This document shows, piece after piece, positions 43,183 through 54,544 of a stretch of 64,000 nt of DNA. The notes below the pieces were generated by a model that did no database searches, was not told where the DNA came from, and saw only the letters and a program-made list of their open reading frames with translations. The DNA comes from Ceratodon purpureus (Eukaryota; Streptophyta; Bryopsida; Pseudoditrichales; Ditrichaceae), in assembly GCA_014871385.1 (NCBI GenBank), contig CM026429.1, positions 12,871,783 through 12,935,782 of the forward strand. The letters run 5' to 3'. The translations under genes and the position numbers were made by a program. The stretch's first letter is position 1, and each line of letters begins with the position of its first letter.

Positions 43183-45900
43183 GCGGGAGAGGAGAGGCTG
43201 TGCAGGGGGTGGTGGTGTGATTGGCGCCATGCGGGTGAATCGCCTCGTGCCCCTGCAGTAGAGTGTGCGATGGGGTGTGGGGGTGGCCCGAGGGCACAGG
43301 CGATGGGGCTTTCCGTGTGGAGCGTGGGAATCGTGATGGGGCAGGAATCGTCGTGAGGAGACGTGGCGGGTGGGTGGGTGGGAGAGAGTCGGGGGTTGCG
43401 GTGTGGGGAGGGAGAGGAGGAGGCTTGCGGGCGTGGTGATGGCGGTGGGAGGTTTCGTGGAGTGGGGGAGTGCTGGGGTGATCTAGAACAGCGGTGTTTG
43501 CGGTTGGGGGGGAGAATTGGGTGGTAATCTGTTGGTGTGGAGTTTTGTTCTTCGGAGCGATAGGTGACAGCGGTTTGTGTGGCGTTTGGTTTGGTGTGCA
43601 GGCAATCGGTATCTTTGGAGGAGGCGCTTGTAAGATCACTTGACCCTTTCCGAGACGAGCTTGTGTGGAGTGTAGTTGTGGTGTGCGTCTTGTGTTGATA
43701 CTGTTGGTGGGTTTGGAAGCGGGTGGTTTGGGTTCGGAAGCGTGGGTTGTGTGTTGATGAGTTACGATTGGGTTCGTGGGTAGGGTTTCCGTGGGGGCGC
43801 AATGAATTGGATCTTGTTTCTTTCGTGTGCGCCCTGGACTTCGTAGTTTCAGGTAGATAGTGGTTCGCGTGTAATGCGGTTATGCGGTAGCCGGAAGTAG
43901 CTGGTGGCTGTGTACGATACCGGGAGTTCATCGGGCGATCTGTTTTGTGTATGTTTGTTTGTGTTTGCGTCTGTAGGGGCGCTTCGCTTGATTGGCGTAC
44001 GTTAGTATGTTACGATGTACGTGGTAGTGGATTTGGTGGTTGTTTCGTGGTTATGTCCTGCCTAATCGGATGCTTTAATTTGTGCGGACGACAGAGGCAT
44101 GGACTTTGCATGCACTTTCGTGACCACAATTTTAGAGCTGAATTCTCTTGCAACTTTTAGTCTGTGCGAGACTTTTGCTTCTTAATTGCGCTCGCCATGT
44201 CATGTCCACGTAGGATTTAGTGTTACATGTCACCTCTGGTGGTAGGCATGTTCACATCTTAGCACCTTCGCCCTTTGATGTAGCATCCATGTACTGCCAC
44301 CAGGTGTGTACGTAAAGCGACACAGTTTTCAGTGCTGCTGCCCGTTTGATATCTGTTGTTGGTTCTCGAAAAGGCAAATTGGAACACGGTATCCGCAGAA
44401 AGGAAAGGAAAAAGTAGATGTTGGATGGTGTAAATGTGGAGCGAGGCGGTCGTGGTTGGATTCACCTTGTGGTGGAGTGTTGTTACTCGTGAATCTGTTC
44501 GTCGGATTACGATGACCTAAACCGGGAAGCACAGTCGGTGTGAGCATGGGTTGGCAGTGTTGTAGCGAGGATTGAGTAGCATTGGTGAGATGTGGGTGAG
44601 AGGTTCCGGTTGGTTTGTGCTGCAAAGGTTGTGAATTGCAGCTGTGTGGCAGAAAGGGTGGAATTTGGGATGCGTGTTGATCGAGAATGAGGAGAGTCGT
44701 AGTGAATGTCGACGCCGCAGATGCAAAGAGGTAGTCGAGCTACTTTTCCCAGTGTGATTGACGTCACCTCATGACGGCTCATTATAGCGGTTTTGATGAT
44801 ACTGTCTTACTTTAATGCGATTGTGGAGAAGGAGATTTTTGTTGAAGATAAGACGCTTACGGAGAAGGCTCTGTTAGTTAACCTAAATTTGGCTTGAGAT
44901 TCAATTTTGTGGTATCAATTGAAAAAGATGAAGTGCATGAATTCGCAGACGGTTTCTGTGAAAAGCAGAATTTATGCTAGTTTGCCTCACGTGCTGAAAT
45001 TATGCTAATATGATCGATTATTTTTGTAGTTTGTCGTCATATTCGAAATCGCTCCTCTTGGTTCTGCTCCCTAAATTGAACGGATCGTCCTGATGATTCA
45101 CAATGTCACGAATCATCCGGCTAGAACTCACATTTGCTTAAATTGCAATGACCTCGCCGTGGTAGGGGAGTTGATATAATTTGCTGAGTGATATGATGTT
45201 TCCTTATATTTGCTGTTACTGTGGCTTTTCTCCAGTTCGGTTCTGCAGAGCGACATTTCTCCTATCTCAAATCCTAAATTTCTCTTCCGAGTCTGATTTT
45301 ATTTTAGTGTACCGTATTTCTAGGCATTACGGGGTCTCTGTTGATAACCAGTTCACGAAATCTCCAGTACTTGTACAAAAAGCAGAGTAACTATACCGAA
45401 TGTCCGTCTTCGTTCCAGGTATTCCATGTTATTTTGAATTCAGTTCTCTTCTCGTAGTCGTGTCTAAAAATTTCGCTGCATTGTAAGTAAGAGTAGTGGC
45501 TGCAATGTGCTCGAGCTCGGGCTGGTGAGATTATCACATTTAATCTAGTTCACACTTCTTTTGGTAATGCTTTTAAACCATCCTACCCCGCTACACCGTC
45601 ACTGTCATACACTACATAGATCGAGTCAAGCACATGAGGGCTTTCGCAGATTTGCAGATTAGAGATTTTTGCTTCAATGTGCCTAATTTGGAATCAGTTG
45701 CTGGCAGGCCACCTTTGGAGGTACACTTAGTAGGCTCAGCTTCAGAGAGGCCTCAGTTTTCTTCAGAATGTCTAATGCATTGGAGGAATGAAAGGGATTG
45801 GAGGCTATAACCTTCCGTTGAAGCTTTGTAGTCGCTAGATTTTTCTCTAGGCTCCTCCACCGCACGCTGCCTTTAGGCCCCGTTCATCATCTCTGAGAAG
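43183..45900 (+). other. probable leader/5' UTR intron region of the RING-H2 gene
   Basis: GC-rich near 43.2-43.9 kb, then more AT-rich. No convincing protein gene; a 291-codon minus ORF at 43056-43931 is Pro/His/Thr-rich low complexity and looks like a by-product of a G-rich plus strand. TTGCTGGCAG|GCC at 45698-45710 is a candidate acceptor. An in-frame TAG lies about 30 bp before the start codon. Confidence 0.4.
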
Positions 45901-48900
45901 ATGGAGGAAGGGATGGATCCGAGAAGGGGACCTCCGCTCATGGGAGGGAACCGATGGGGTTCTGGCGATATTTATCACTTGGGCAGCAGCAGCGGAGATG
46001 GAGGAGTGAACAACATGAACACGAGGATCCGATTTGAGGAGTCTGGAGAGTCATCAACAGGACTGAGAATGGGTCATCACGAATCTGGGAAAGGCCCCGA
46101 GAGCAGTAGGCCACCTGTTCGGAAGCCATCCCAGGTGCCTCCAAAACTGGTTGCTGCACGATCCTCTGGAGGTCGTAGAGTGCAGAGACAGCATCAGGGT
46201 CCGATCCAAGGGCAGTGGAATGTTCTGCATGGGTTTGCGGACGGGCTGAACGAGGGCAGTTCAGAGACGATGGGTATGGAAGGCGACGGGAACCTGGGAA
46301 TGGGGCTGAGCACACACCTGGGTCTGTCGGAGGAGATCATCGTGCACCCAGCTCATGTGCATTCACTGTCGAACTCGGAGTTTCTGGGCAGGGGTGGTCG
46401 AGCGGGAGGCAACACGCTAGACTTTCTGTCAGGCAGGAGCCCGATGCAGGCGAACAGCGTGCCGGACTACTTCGGAGGGAGGACAGGAGGGCACGAGGGA
46501 GAGAACATGAACTTGCGGATGGGGACATCCGGATTACCACCGATCGGAAGCAGAGGGGTTGGGGGAAGTGGATGCGTGGGCTATCCTGGTAGCAGGAACG
46601 GGCTGGAAGAGCGGGCATTAGACGGTGGGGGGAATCTGGGGTTCAGCTCTTTGTTCATGGATCGTCAGGACTTTCCAGGCGGTGGGAGGAGTGGTATGAG
46701 CGAGCTGCGAGACGAAGTAGGGGCCGGGAGTATGATGTCGGAGTCGCTTTTCATGGACCGCGGGGGTTACCGGGATGACGTACAGTTACACAACAGCAAC
46801 AACGGGTTCATGGGCGGAGCAGAAGCATTCCTGCCAAGCGGAAGCAGGGGCCACGGCCCGTCGGAGGAAGGTGCGGGTTGCGGCAGCGAGGGGCGGCATT
46901 ACGGTGCAGAGAGACAGTCTCCGTTCAGCATGGGGGGGAGCAGTCCTCTGGAAAGCTCATCAGGCAGTCACGGACACGTGGGTAGCAGCTCGAGAAGCTC
47001 AGCGTGCAAGAGGAAGAGCTGTGGACCTGTGGCTCCCGGGAATGTGTGCTCCCGAAGCGGGTCCCCTCATAGAAGTGGGTATCGCGATGGTTACAATGGG
47101 CGGGGCGGAGGAAGCAACGGAATGAGCAGGCGTACGACAGGCATCGGGAGCTCGTCTTCGAGCCCGGAGGGTTTGGGTTCGAGCTCGTCCCCTTCGGATG
47201 CAGTGTTTCTGGGGCGATACGCGGAAGCGCCTGCAATGGCATCTGGAATGGAGGATCCCGTTCCGCGGAGACTGAACTTCGGGAGGGAGGCATCCGAATC
47301 GTCTCCGGATTCCGTGAGGGAAGGTCGTTATGGGAAGTCAGTGGCAGGCAGCAGCAGCGGGATCCCGAACTCGCAGAGGACGAGTCGGGGAGGATCGAAC
47401 GGAGTGGTGTCGAACAATGGCGGGGTGAACCATACGCCTCCGTTTCCTCGGACCGTGAGGCGAGCAATGCCGTCGCATGACAATCTGCCTCGGCGTACAG
47501 CTGTTGCAGACTCTTTGATGGATGATGATGACGATGATTTGGGACTGTCGAGAAGCAGCTTGCTGGAGCAGATGCTGAGTACAAGCCAGAGCAGCGTACT
47601 CCCAGGAGGGAGGGTTGGAGGTTCAGGGTCACCCCGGCGGAGCGAAGGCGGTTTCGGGACGAGTAGCGCAGGAGATCGGGCGATGCAGAGGTACCTGGGA
47701 AACAGCGGACGAGGTCTGTCGAGCAGTGGGAGTCAGCTCGGGGGAGCCGCGGGTCTGGAGAGTCGGTTGCGGAGCCGCGTGCTGAGCCATCACTCAGAGC
47801 TGATGTCGCAGTCGTCGGGTCCGGGATCGCATCCGGTGTCGCTGACGATGCACACAGGGCTGCACGGGGGCGGTGGGCCATCGACGCCTTCTCCATCTCG
47901 ACCGCCGCCACATCCTCCAAGTCTGCGGGGCAGGCTGCAGGGGAGCAGTCTACAGTCGTTACTGCCACCACCATCACCTTCGGGACCTGCACCTTCGCGG
48001 CTGCCGCCGTCACCACCTTCGCGGCTGCCTCCGAACCCATCGTCGATGAACCCATTGTCGTTCGCCCCGTCGATCGATTCGCTGCCATCACCGGCGAGCC
48101 TGTTCCGGGGTTCTCTGATGCATGGGTCATCAGGCGGCGGACTCCGTGATCGGGGGTTCATGTCAGCGGCGGAAAGTCTGCTGGGAATGCCGTTCCGGGG
48201 GTTGCAGATGTCGACGGGAGATGGAGGTTCACAACCACGACTGGTGGCGGAGGGACTGGCCGAGGTTGGATTCTAACCGGCCGATGATTGGGTGCATGTG
48301 ATGGGGTGGTGGTGGGGGTATGCAAGTAGTTGGTCATGTTAGCACGAAATACGTTTGGGCATGCAACACTTTTTGGATCTGGGTTTCATCGAAGACATGC
48401 GAGTGTGAATGTTTGAACGGAATTGGTGATTGGAGTTCGAGAGTACTCGTTGGACATGCTAATAATGATGATGATGAATGTGTGGGCAGATTCTGATGGC
48501 ACTGGAACGCGTGGAACGAGACGAGGACCTGACATATGAGGTATGGTGTTGGATTGGCGTAGGTCCTGTTGCTACTGCGCTTGGTTGGTGATGATTGCAG
48601 AGATGAGCGGGATGCTTTGGTTGTGTGGAATGGTGTGTGCAAGATGCAATTGCTTTGGGTTTTCGGGGTGCGTGTGGCTAATGTTTGGTGTGTGATCGTG
48701 CATTGGGATCCGCTCAGCAACTTTTGATGCTGGAGGCAACGCTGCTGTTTGGCGGAATGGGGCTGCATGACCAGCACAGCGATATGCGACTCGATGTGGA
48801 CAATATGTCTTACGAGGTACGGAGTGTTCTGGACTTGGTACTGTTGAGGAGTTGGTCATTGTGTTGCTCGGTCGTGTGTCGACTTAGAATGGAATGTTTT

Positions 48901-49557
48901 GAGCTGAGACTGACGTGGTCTGTCTGGATCCGAGCAAAGAAGTATGGAGGTAGTGTAGGTAGTGGCATCATGTTGGATGTGGGTTAACATGGAGAGAGAA
49001 TGGGTGTGGGCGTGCAGGAACTGCTAGCGTTGGAGGAAAGAATTGGCAATGTGAGCACCGGATTGACGTCTGATGCGATAGCGCAAAAGCTAAAGAGAAC
49101 GCGGTACTCGTCCCTGGATGCTGTGGTAGCGCGGTACTCACAAGAGTGCGACATCAAGTGCAGCATCTGTCAGGTACTTGGATCGAGTGGTTCCGTTGGG
49201 AAGGCCCTGAGTATAAGATATTACACGATGGAGTGTAGATTTTGACGTCAGTCTATGCAGTGCGGCTATTGATTTGTTGAGAGGTGAATGTCAGGATTCA
49301 GCTGGATGTGAATGGAATTCGTAAAGCTTGGTGCCTGTAATCGTGTACATTGAATGTTATTCGCGTTTGTAGAATAGTGTTGAGGAATTTGAGAGGGATT
49401 CTGATGAGTGGGTATTTGAATGTTTCAGGAGGAGTACGAGGAGGGCGATGAGTTGGGCAAGATTGAATGCGGGCACGGGTATCATTCGCAGTGTATCCAG
49501 CAGTGGCTTGAGCAAAAGAACCAGTGCCCTATTTGCAAGGCCGCGGCCTTCTCTTAG
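45901..49557 (+). CDS. RING-H2 E3 ubiquitin ligase of the MBR1/MBR2 type, five exons
   Basis: Exons 45901-48264, 48490-48540, 48718-48816, 49018-49173, 49429-49557; all junctions phase 0, all GT-AG. Product 932 residues. The first exon (788 codons) encodes a long disordered region very rich in Ser, Gly, Arg and Pro (ending in SPPSRLPPNPSS-type repeats). The small exons encode the family's conserved end: ALERVERDEDLTYE, LLFGGMGLHDQHSDMRLDVD, NMSYEELLALEERIGNVSTGL, then the RING-H2 finger with metal ligands C886, C889, C904, H906, H909, C912, C923, C926 and C-terminus ICKAAAFS. RING-H2 proteins bind an E2 and transfer ubiquitin; Arabidopsis MBR1/2 act with MED25 in flowering control, a substrate link not implied here. 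ATG 45901 is the first Met after an in-frame stop. Donor GTTGGA at 48265 is weak; an alternative is GTGGCG at 48244. Confidence 0.9.
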
Positions 49558-49559
49558 AT

Positions 49560-50540
49560 GTGTTGATGTAAGGAAATAAGGGTGGTTGTGATTGCCTCAA
49601 CCCAATGGACTTAAAACCATAGCCATATTGGGAGCGGCATATGAAGCTGACGACGATATCTAGAATCTTGAGATAACTTGGAATTGGTCAAATGTATTCT
49701 TACATGCATTTTAGTTATTTTAACAATGCTGCTTTATCTTTCCAACAACGCTGATTTTCGTTTTTACTATGGTGTTTTATCTTGCAGTGCTCTTCATTGT
49801 TTGAACTTTGAGGGCTTTCGTTAATTGCCCGGGTTTCTTCCTTTATGTGCGTGTATTACCATGCGTAGCCGTTGTTTGTACTTAGATTGTTCTCTTCTAG
49901 CTGCATTTTTGTTAGGATCTTTTGCAATCAGTTGAACACAATATGAGCTTGACTGTAATTATGATACTTCTGATTTTGAGTTTGTGAGGTATTATACCGG
50001 TTTGAGGACATTTCGAAATTGAACACAAGTTTGATCGAATGGTTGAAAGTTCCTAGTGTTGCTGTACTCGGGTTTGTGTTCGATGTCGTGATGGCTTTTA
50101 GAAAACCATCTTGTGGTATCTTGAGGTTAGTTTGGCGAATTAAAGCCTTGTCGCGTGTTACAGTGGAGATCTGTTTGGCACTTTGTAAGGTAAGGTAGCC
50201 TTTTTCCGTGCATTTTAGGATTTCACCAACAACCACGGAAATTAATTAACTTACGAGATGTGGAGGTGGAATAAAATGAAACTTGAAAATTTGTTTCCAG
50301 CTTGTAGGGATTTTCGAAGTGTAAAACTCTAGCTACATATGGGTTAATATAGCTTGGCATTGAGTACATGTTGGCCTTATATAAGTAGGTTTGAATTTTT
50401 GAAATAATAAGAAATTATCCACAAGCAAATCAATGTTCTAAGGTGGTCTATTTAGCAGCATGGGTTGCGGTTCCCCTTGGGTAGACAGGTCGCTGTGAGC
50501 TTGATTTCCCCATACATCTATTCTTGCTCGGGGCAGGACT
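49560..50540. other. 3' flank of the RING-H2 gene, no other gene seen
   Basis: Probable 3' UTR followed by AT-rich spacer. Confidence 0.4.
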
Positions 50541-50544
50541 CCCT

Positions 50545-50887
50545 GCTTGCGCTAGAACTCGGGTCTCTCTATTTCCCCCATCAAGAGGTGCTACCGAGGT
50601 TGTGGTTCGGTTGCTAGGCTCGGTGGGTTCCATTATGCTGCCCCTCCCCGTTTTGGGGTCATGGGGTCCTTTTTTGGTTTTTTTTTTTATAAATTTGGGG
50701 CCGTAGGCCCCAAATTACCCTGGAGAGGTCCTCATGAGATCACTAGGACCCCAACTCAAGGCAAATAATAGGGGCAGAGAATTGCCCCTCCCCCTCCCCA
50801 ACCCCCCGACCCTGGCATCCGACCCACCCTCCAAGCACCGCTTGATGGGGGGAAATAGACAGATCCCTAGAACTCCCTTGCGCTTGC
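50545..50887 (+). mobile_element. MITE-like element with ~45-bp imperfect TIRs
   Basis: The left end (GCTTGCGCTAG..TCTCTCTATTTCCCCCATCAAGAGGTGCT) and right end (AAGCACCGCTTGATGGGGGGAAATAGACAG..CTAGAACTCCC) are inverted repeats. The centre has a GGGGCCGTAGGCCCC palindrome. A second copy, inverted and carrying a (TA)n tract, lies at 9005-9392. Confidence 0.65.
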
Positions 50888-50889
50888 TT

Positions 50890-51588
50890 TTCCATTAAGG
50901 TTGGAGCACCTTAATGCGAGGAAGAATATGATTTTATAAAAAATATCAAGTGTAGAAAAAAAAGACTACGGAGGAAAGAGACTACGGAGGAAGAAGTTTT
51001 TAATTTTTTTCCATTAAAAATGAAATATATTTATTTTTAATTAACTCTCTGTAAATATCCATGCTTGTCATATAGACTATCCTAAAACTAAAAAGAAAAG
51101 CTCCACTCTTGGAGCATTGTGTCACCCAATTCCGTGACCTTGTAGGGACTAAAATGAAGAAGGACACAATTCAGTTATGGGCTTCAGCAATAATAAATGA
51201 GGACTTAGTTTTCACCAAAAAGCAATGAAATTTGGACTTAACGTGTATCCTTCGTAGCCGTGAAGTGGTCAATGCGGTGGACAAAGAACAAACTTGTGCG
51301 TGATTTGAAAACCAAGGTCTAAGCAATTGTCCTTGTATTGTCAAGTTATTACAACATCTCTTCTTCATGCACATTTTAAAATGTTAATGTCGCACTCTTG
51401 TACTTTGCTACTCACTCATCTTAGACCATTATAAGCCGCGTATTCTGACCAAATAGAATACATGAGCTATGTCGGTGTTCCAAATTATACTAAATTACCG
51501 GCTCCTAGAGACATGCTAAAATTGTTTGTCATGTGCCTTAATGAATTTGAATTATAAGAACTTATGAACTAAAGTATCAAGCTATGTA
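50890..51588. other. AT-rich spacer, no gene seen
   Basis: Nothing recognised except short ORFs. Confidence 0.4.
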
Positions 51589-51589
51589 T

Positions 51590-51855
51590 TGTTATGAACT
51601 GGTGTGTTCCTAACAAGTATAGTTGCTTAATCGTTACAATTACTTAAACGGTTAGTCTTTCGTCTTCTTTTAAAACCTATGTGAGGAGGGTTGTTCTTCA
51701 CACGACCTTCTCAAAATACAAGCAAGTTGATTTTATTGGCAATCACATGGTTTCATATTAAGTTTTTACATGTTGAATCATTGATTAGATTATGCAATTG
51801 AAGTGAGCAATGACCAAGGTCTGTAGATCCTCAACATAGTTCAACTCACAATTCC
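51590..51855 (+). repeat. 5' LTR of the Ty3/gypsy chromovirus
   Basis: Starts TGTTATGAACTGG and aligns over about 245 bp with the 3' LTR at 58388 (shared blocks include GAGGAGGGTTGTTC and a long identical run from CTTCTCAAAATACAAGC to AAGTTTTTACA). By hand count roughly 12 percent of positions differ. The exact 3' border is uncertain. Confidence 0.7.
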
Positions 51856-52859
51856 ATGAATTCGTTGATTAAGTTCTCACCAAAATTTGTGCCGATTCAA
51901 TTGACTTTGTAATTTGAAAAGTGAAACTCATGGAAATGCGTTGGATTGCAAGCGTTGGGTTCTAGCTTGCAAGAACTGAGGGAATTGACTCCACGCCAAT
52001 CATTAATACGCAAAGCCATAAAATTAAAGGCCCGCACATACGAGTTCTACAAAGATCTTTTAAAGCAACAACCTCTTGGGGTGGAGATGCTGTGATTTTA
52101 TGAATGGTTTTGCATTCCAAATAGAAGATGGCAAGAGAAAGCAGGGCTTAAAAATGATTTATGAGCAGGAATATATTATGCCGAGTTAGTAATGATGGGG
52201 TCACTGCTGGCTCTAGAGACAACTTTTGTCAAGGTGCAACATTAGATCATATGCTGAAGTTAGATACATTAGATCATATGCTCATCACATTTACTATTGT
52301 TTTGAAAAAATGGGTGCAAATCATGCGCTTACTTGCTGAGTCAAATTTTGACGATTCAAGCTGCATGTAAGCAATAAGCTTGGATATCAAGATATCCAAT
52401 AAGTTACAGAATGCAAACATTGTGGTAATCATTGAAATCATCTTCTCTGCAATTGTAACGTTGTATAGTGTAACTGTAGAGACAGACCAAAACGTATGAA
52501 AGATTTGAATGCAGGTTGTGTATCTGTAGTTATTTTATTATGTAGGCGTAAATTGGGGCCAATTTTTAGCCTTCTATCCACTGCTTTAATATTTGATGGT
52601 GGTTGCTTGTGGCGAAACGACATGCTTGAGGAGTTGTACATGCAATGAGTTTGAACTTCAGAAATGTTTGCACCACAAATGTTGAAAGCAGAGCCTCGGG
52701 CCTCAAGCTTATAAGAACAAGTAATATGTTAATTCAATCCCTCTAGTGTTCTGTGAGCAATTCCATATCAACGTAATGCAACATAGGTGTCAACCATTCT
52801 TTATTTATCTTTTGTAACAACACCATGACTGACTACGCTCAGAGTTGTTGGAATATACA

Positions 52860-53640
52860 ATGAGCAACATGGATCAGCATGGAGTTGACGGGGAAGGAAT
52901 GGGGCTTGTGGGATCAAAGGGGGTGATTCCAATTTGACGGCTTTTATACAGCAGCAAATTCAGAATGACTTCCAAGCAGCAGTTCCACATATTGTCCAAA
53001 AAATATCGGATCAAACATCCATAGGATCCCAGCAGCCTGCTCTATCTAAGCCAACAAGTTAGACAACCAAGTCCAAAGAAATGTCCAAGGAACCAGGAAG
53101 ATTGAATCTGGTGAAAGAGAATTGAAGATGGCTGATATTTAGAAGTTCTTGGAAAAGAAGGGAAATGAAGTCAATCGCTGGTTTTCACAACTGAGATTGG
53201 TATTTTGAGGTAAGCCAAGAACTTACAGTCTGGATAGAGATAAGGTAGCTTGTGCACTTTCCTATATAATTGGTGTTGCACAGAATTGGGCCATGCCGTT
53301 GCTCCAGGCAGTTGATGAGGATCGTAAACATGAATTAAAAACCATCTATGGCGCTTTTTGAAAATCTATTATTTCTGTTTATGGAGATCTTGATAGGAGA
53401 TGCAATGCATAAGATCGATTGGGATGGCTTTGACAAACATGGTCTATGGCAGCGTATGTATAGTCATTCAATGAGTATGTAAGTCAAGTCGATTGCAAGA
53501 AAGCCAGTTTGGTTGCATGATTAATGAAAGGTCTAAAAGACAAAAGTCTGGACTCTGTAGTTACCGCAGAAGCACAACCTCAACGGCTTCATGAATGGAT
53601 GACTATAGCATCCCAAATTGATAAGTGGTTGTAGGGCATT
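52860..53640 (+). pseudogene. gag region of the chromovirus
   Basis: An ATG at 52860 begins a broken frame. Downstream (53120-53635) the recognisable capsid-type segment includes WFSQLRLVF, DRDKVACALSYIIGVAQNWA, VYGDLD and MKGLKD, interrupted by many stops, most of them TGA or TAG. Confidence 0.65.
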
Positions 53641-53989
53641 CTGAGTATCAATGCCAAGGCCATTGTTGGGGATGTAGGAAGGTGGGGCATGTGGGGCCAA
53701 ATGCTCCACGCTCCACAAATCCGTCCAAGCCTTTGTCTGTGGCAGCTATTGATGAAGTAATGCCGGGAAAAGAGAAAGCTCAAGACTAAATCAATTAATT
53801 CGGTATCCGGACACCTATCAAAGTGCCATGGCAACCATGCCAAAGAAAAGTTTCATGGAAGGAGAATTTGGATGTTGAGGAATGGAATTGGAGCAACGAG
53901 ATTATGACAATTTCCAAACTCATTTCCAAGAATGTAATTTACAAGGTAAGGATCGTGCAACCGAATTGGATCTACTTTGTCTTTGTGCA

Positions 53990-54157
53990 ACCATTGATAT
54001 GGTAGCTCATTTGATGTTGGCATGTGAAGTGAATTCAGTGGCGGCTCTTGTGCTAATTGATTCAGGTGCCACCAAAATCTTCATACACCCTGAATTTGCA
54101 CAAGTGTGTCATGCCGAGTTGAACCAAAAAGGATTGTTAAGAATCGCGAGTGATTGA
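53990..54157 (+). pseudogene. aspartic protease region of the chromovirus
   Basis: Short open stretch with the family motif VLIDSGATKIFI, the catalytic Asp being in DSGAT, followed by HPEFAQ. This is the retropepsin part of the polyprotein; the surrounding frame is broken. Confidence 0.7.
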
Positions 54158-54544
54158 CGGTAGAATTATCAACTCCTATCTCATTACTTAAGAAGCAACA
54201 GTCGAATTCAATATTGGAGACCATTTGGAAACGCTTGTAGCAAACATAGATCTCCACCATGTGTATGCTTTGAGTCTCCATATTGTCAAAAGGATTGCAA
54301 AAAAACTGCGAGAACCAAGTAGCCAGAGAATGATAGCATCGATGATTGGAGAGGATGGCACCGGGTTAAAAGAGGTGGAATCACATCCACAAGCTAGGAA
54401 TGTAATTCATCGATACAAAGGGGATCAAGTTTGGAAGCTCTGAGGGTGGCTACATGGTAAATGGACCAAGAGCCGGCAAGTAGTCATGCGTTTGTATCAT
54501 CTACGCCTTTTAAATTATCAGCCAAAGATGTAAAAATCTAGGCG

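Noticed and set aside
43056..43931. 291-codon minus ORF, Pro/Thr/His-rich
   Set aside because: Arises from a G/T-rich plus strand that looks like leader DNA; no motif, and it overlaps the duplicated segment only partly, with the frame not shared by the other copy.
46925..48130. 401-codon antisense ORF
   Set aside because: It lies wholly within the first exon of the RING-H2 gene on the other strand; GC-rich, Ser/Gly-biased codons make open antisense frames. Low-complexity product without motifs.
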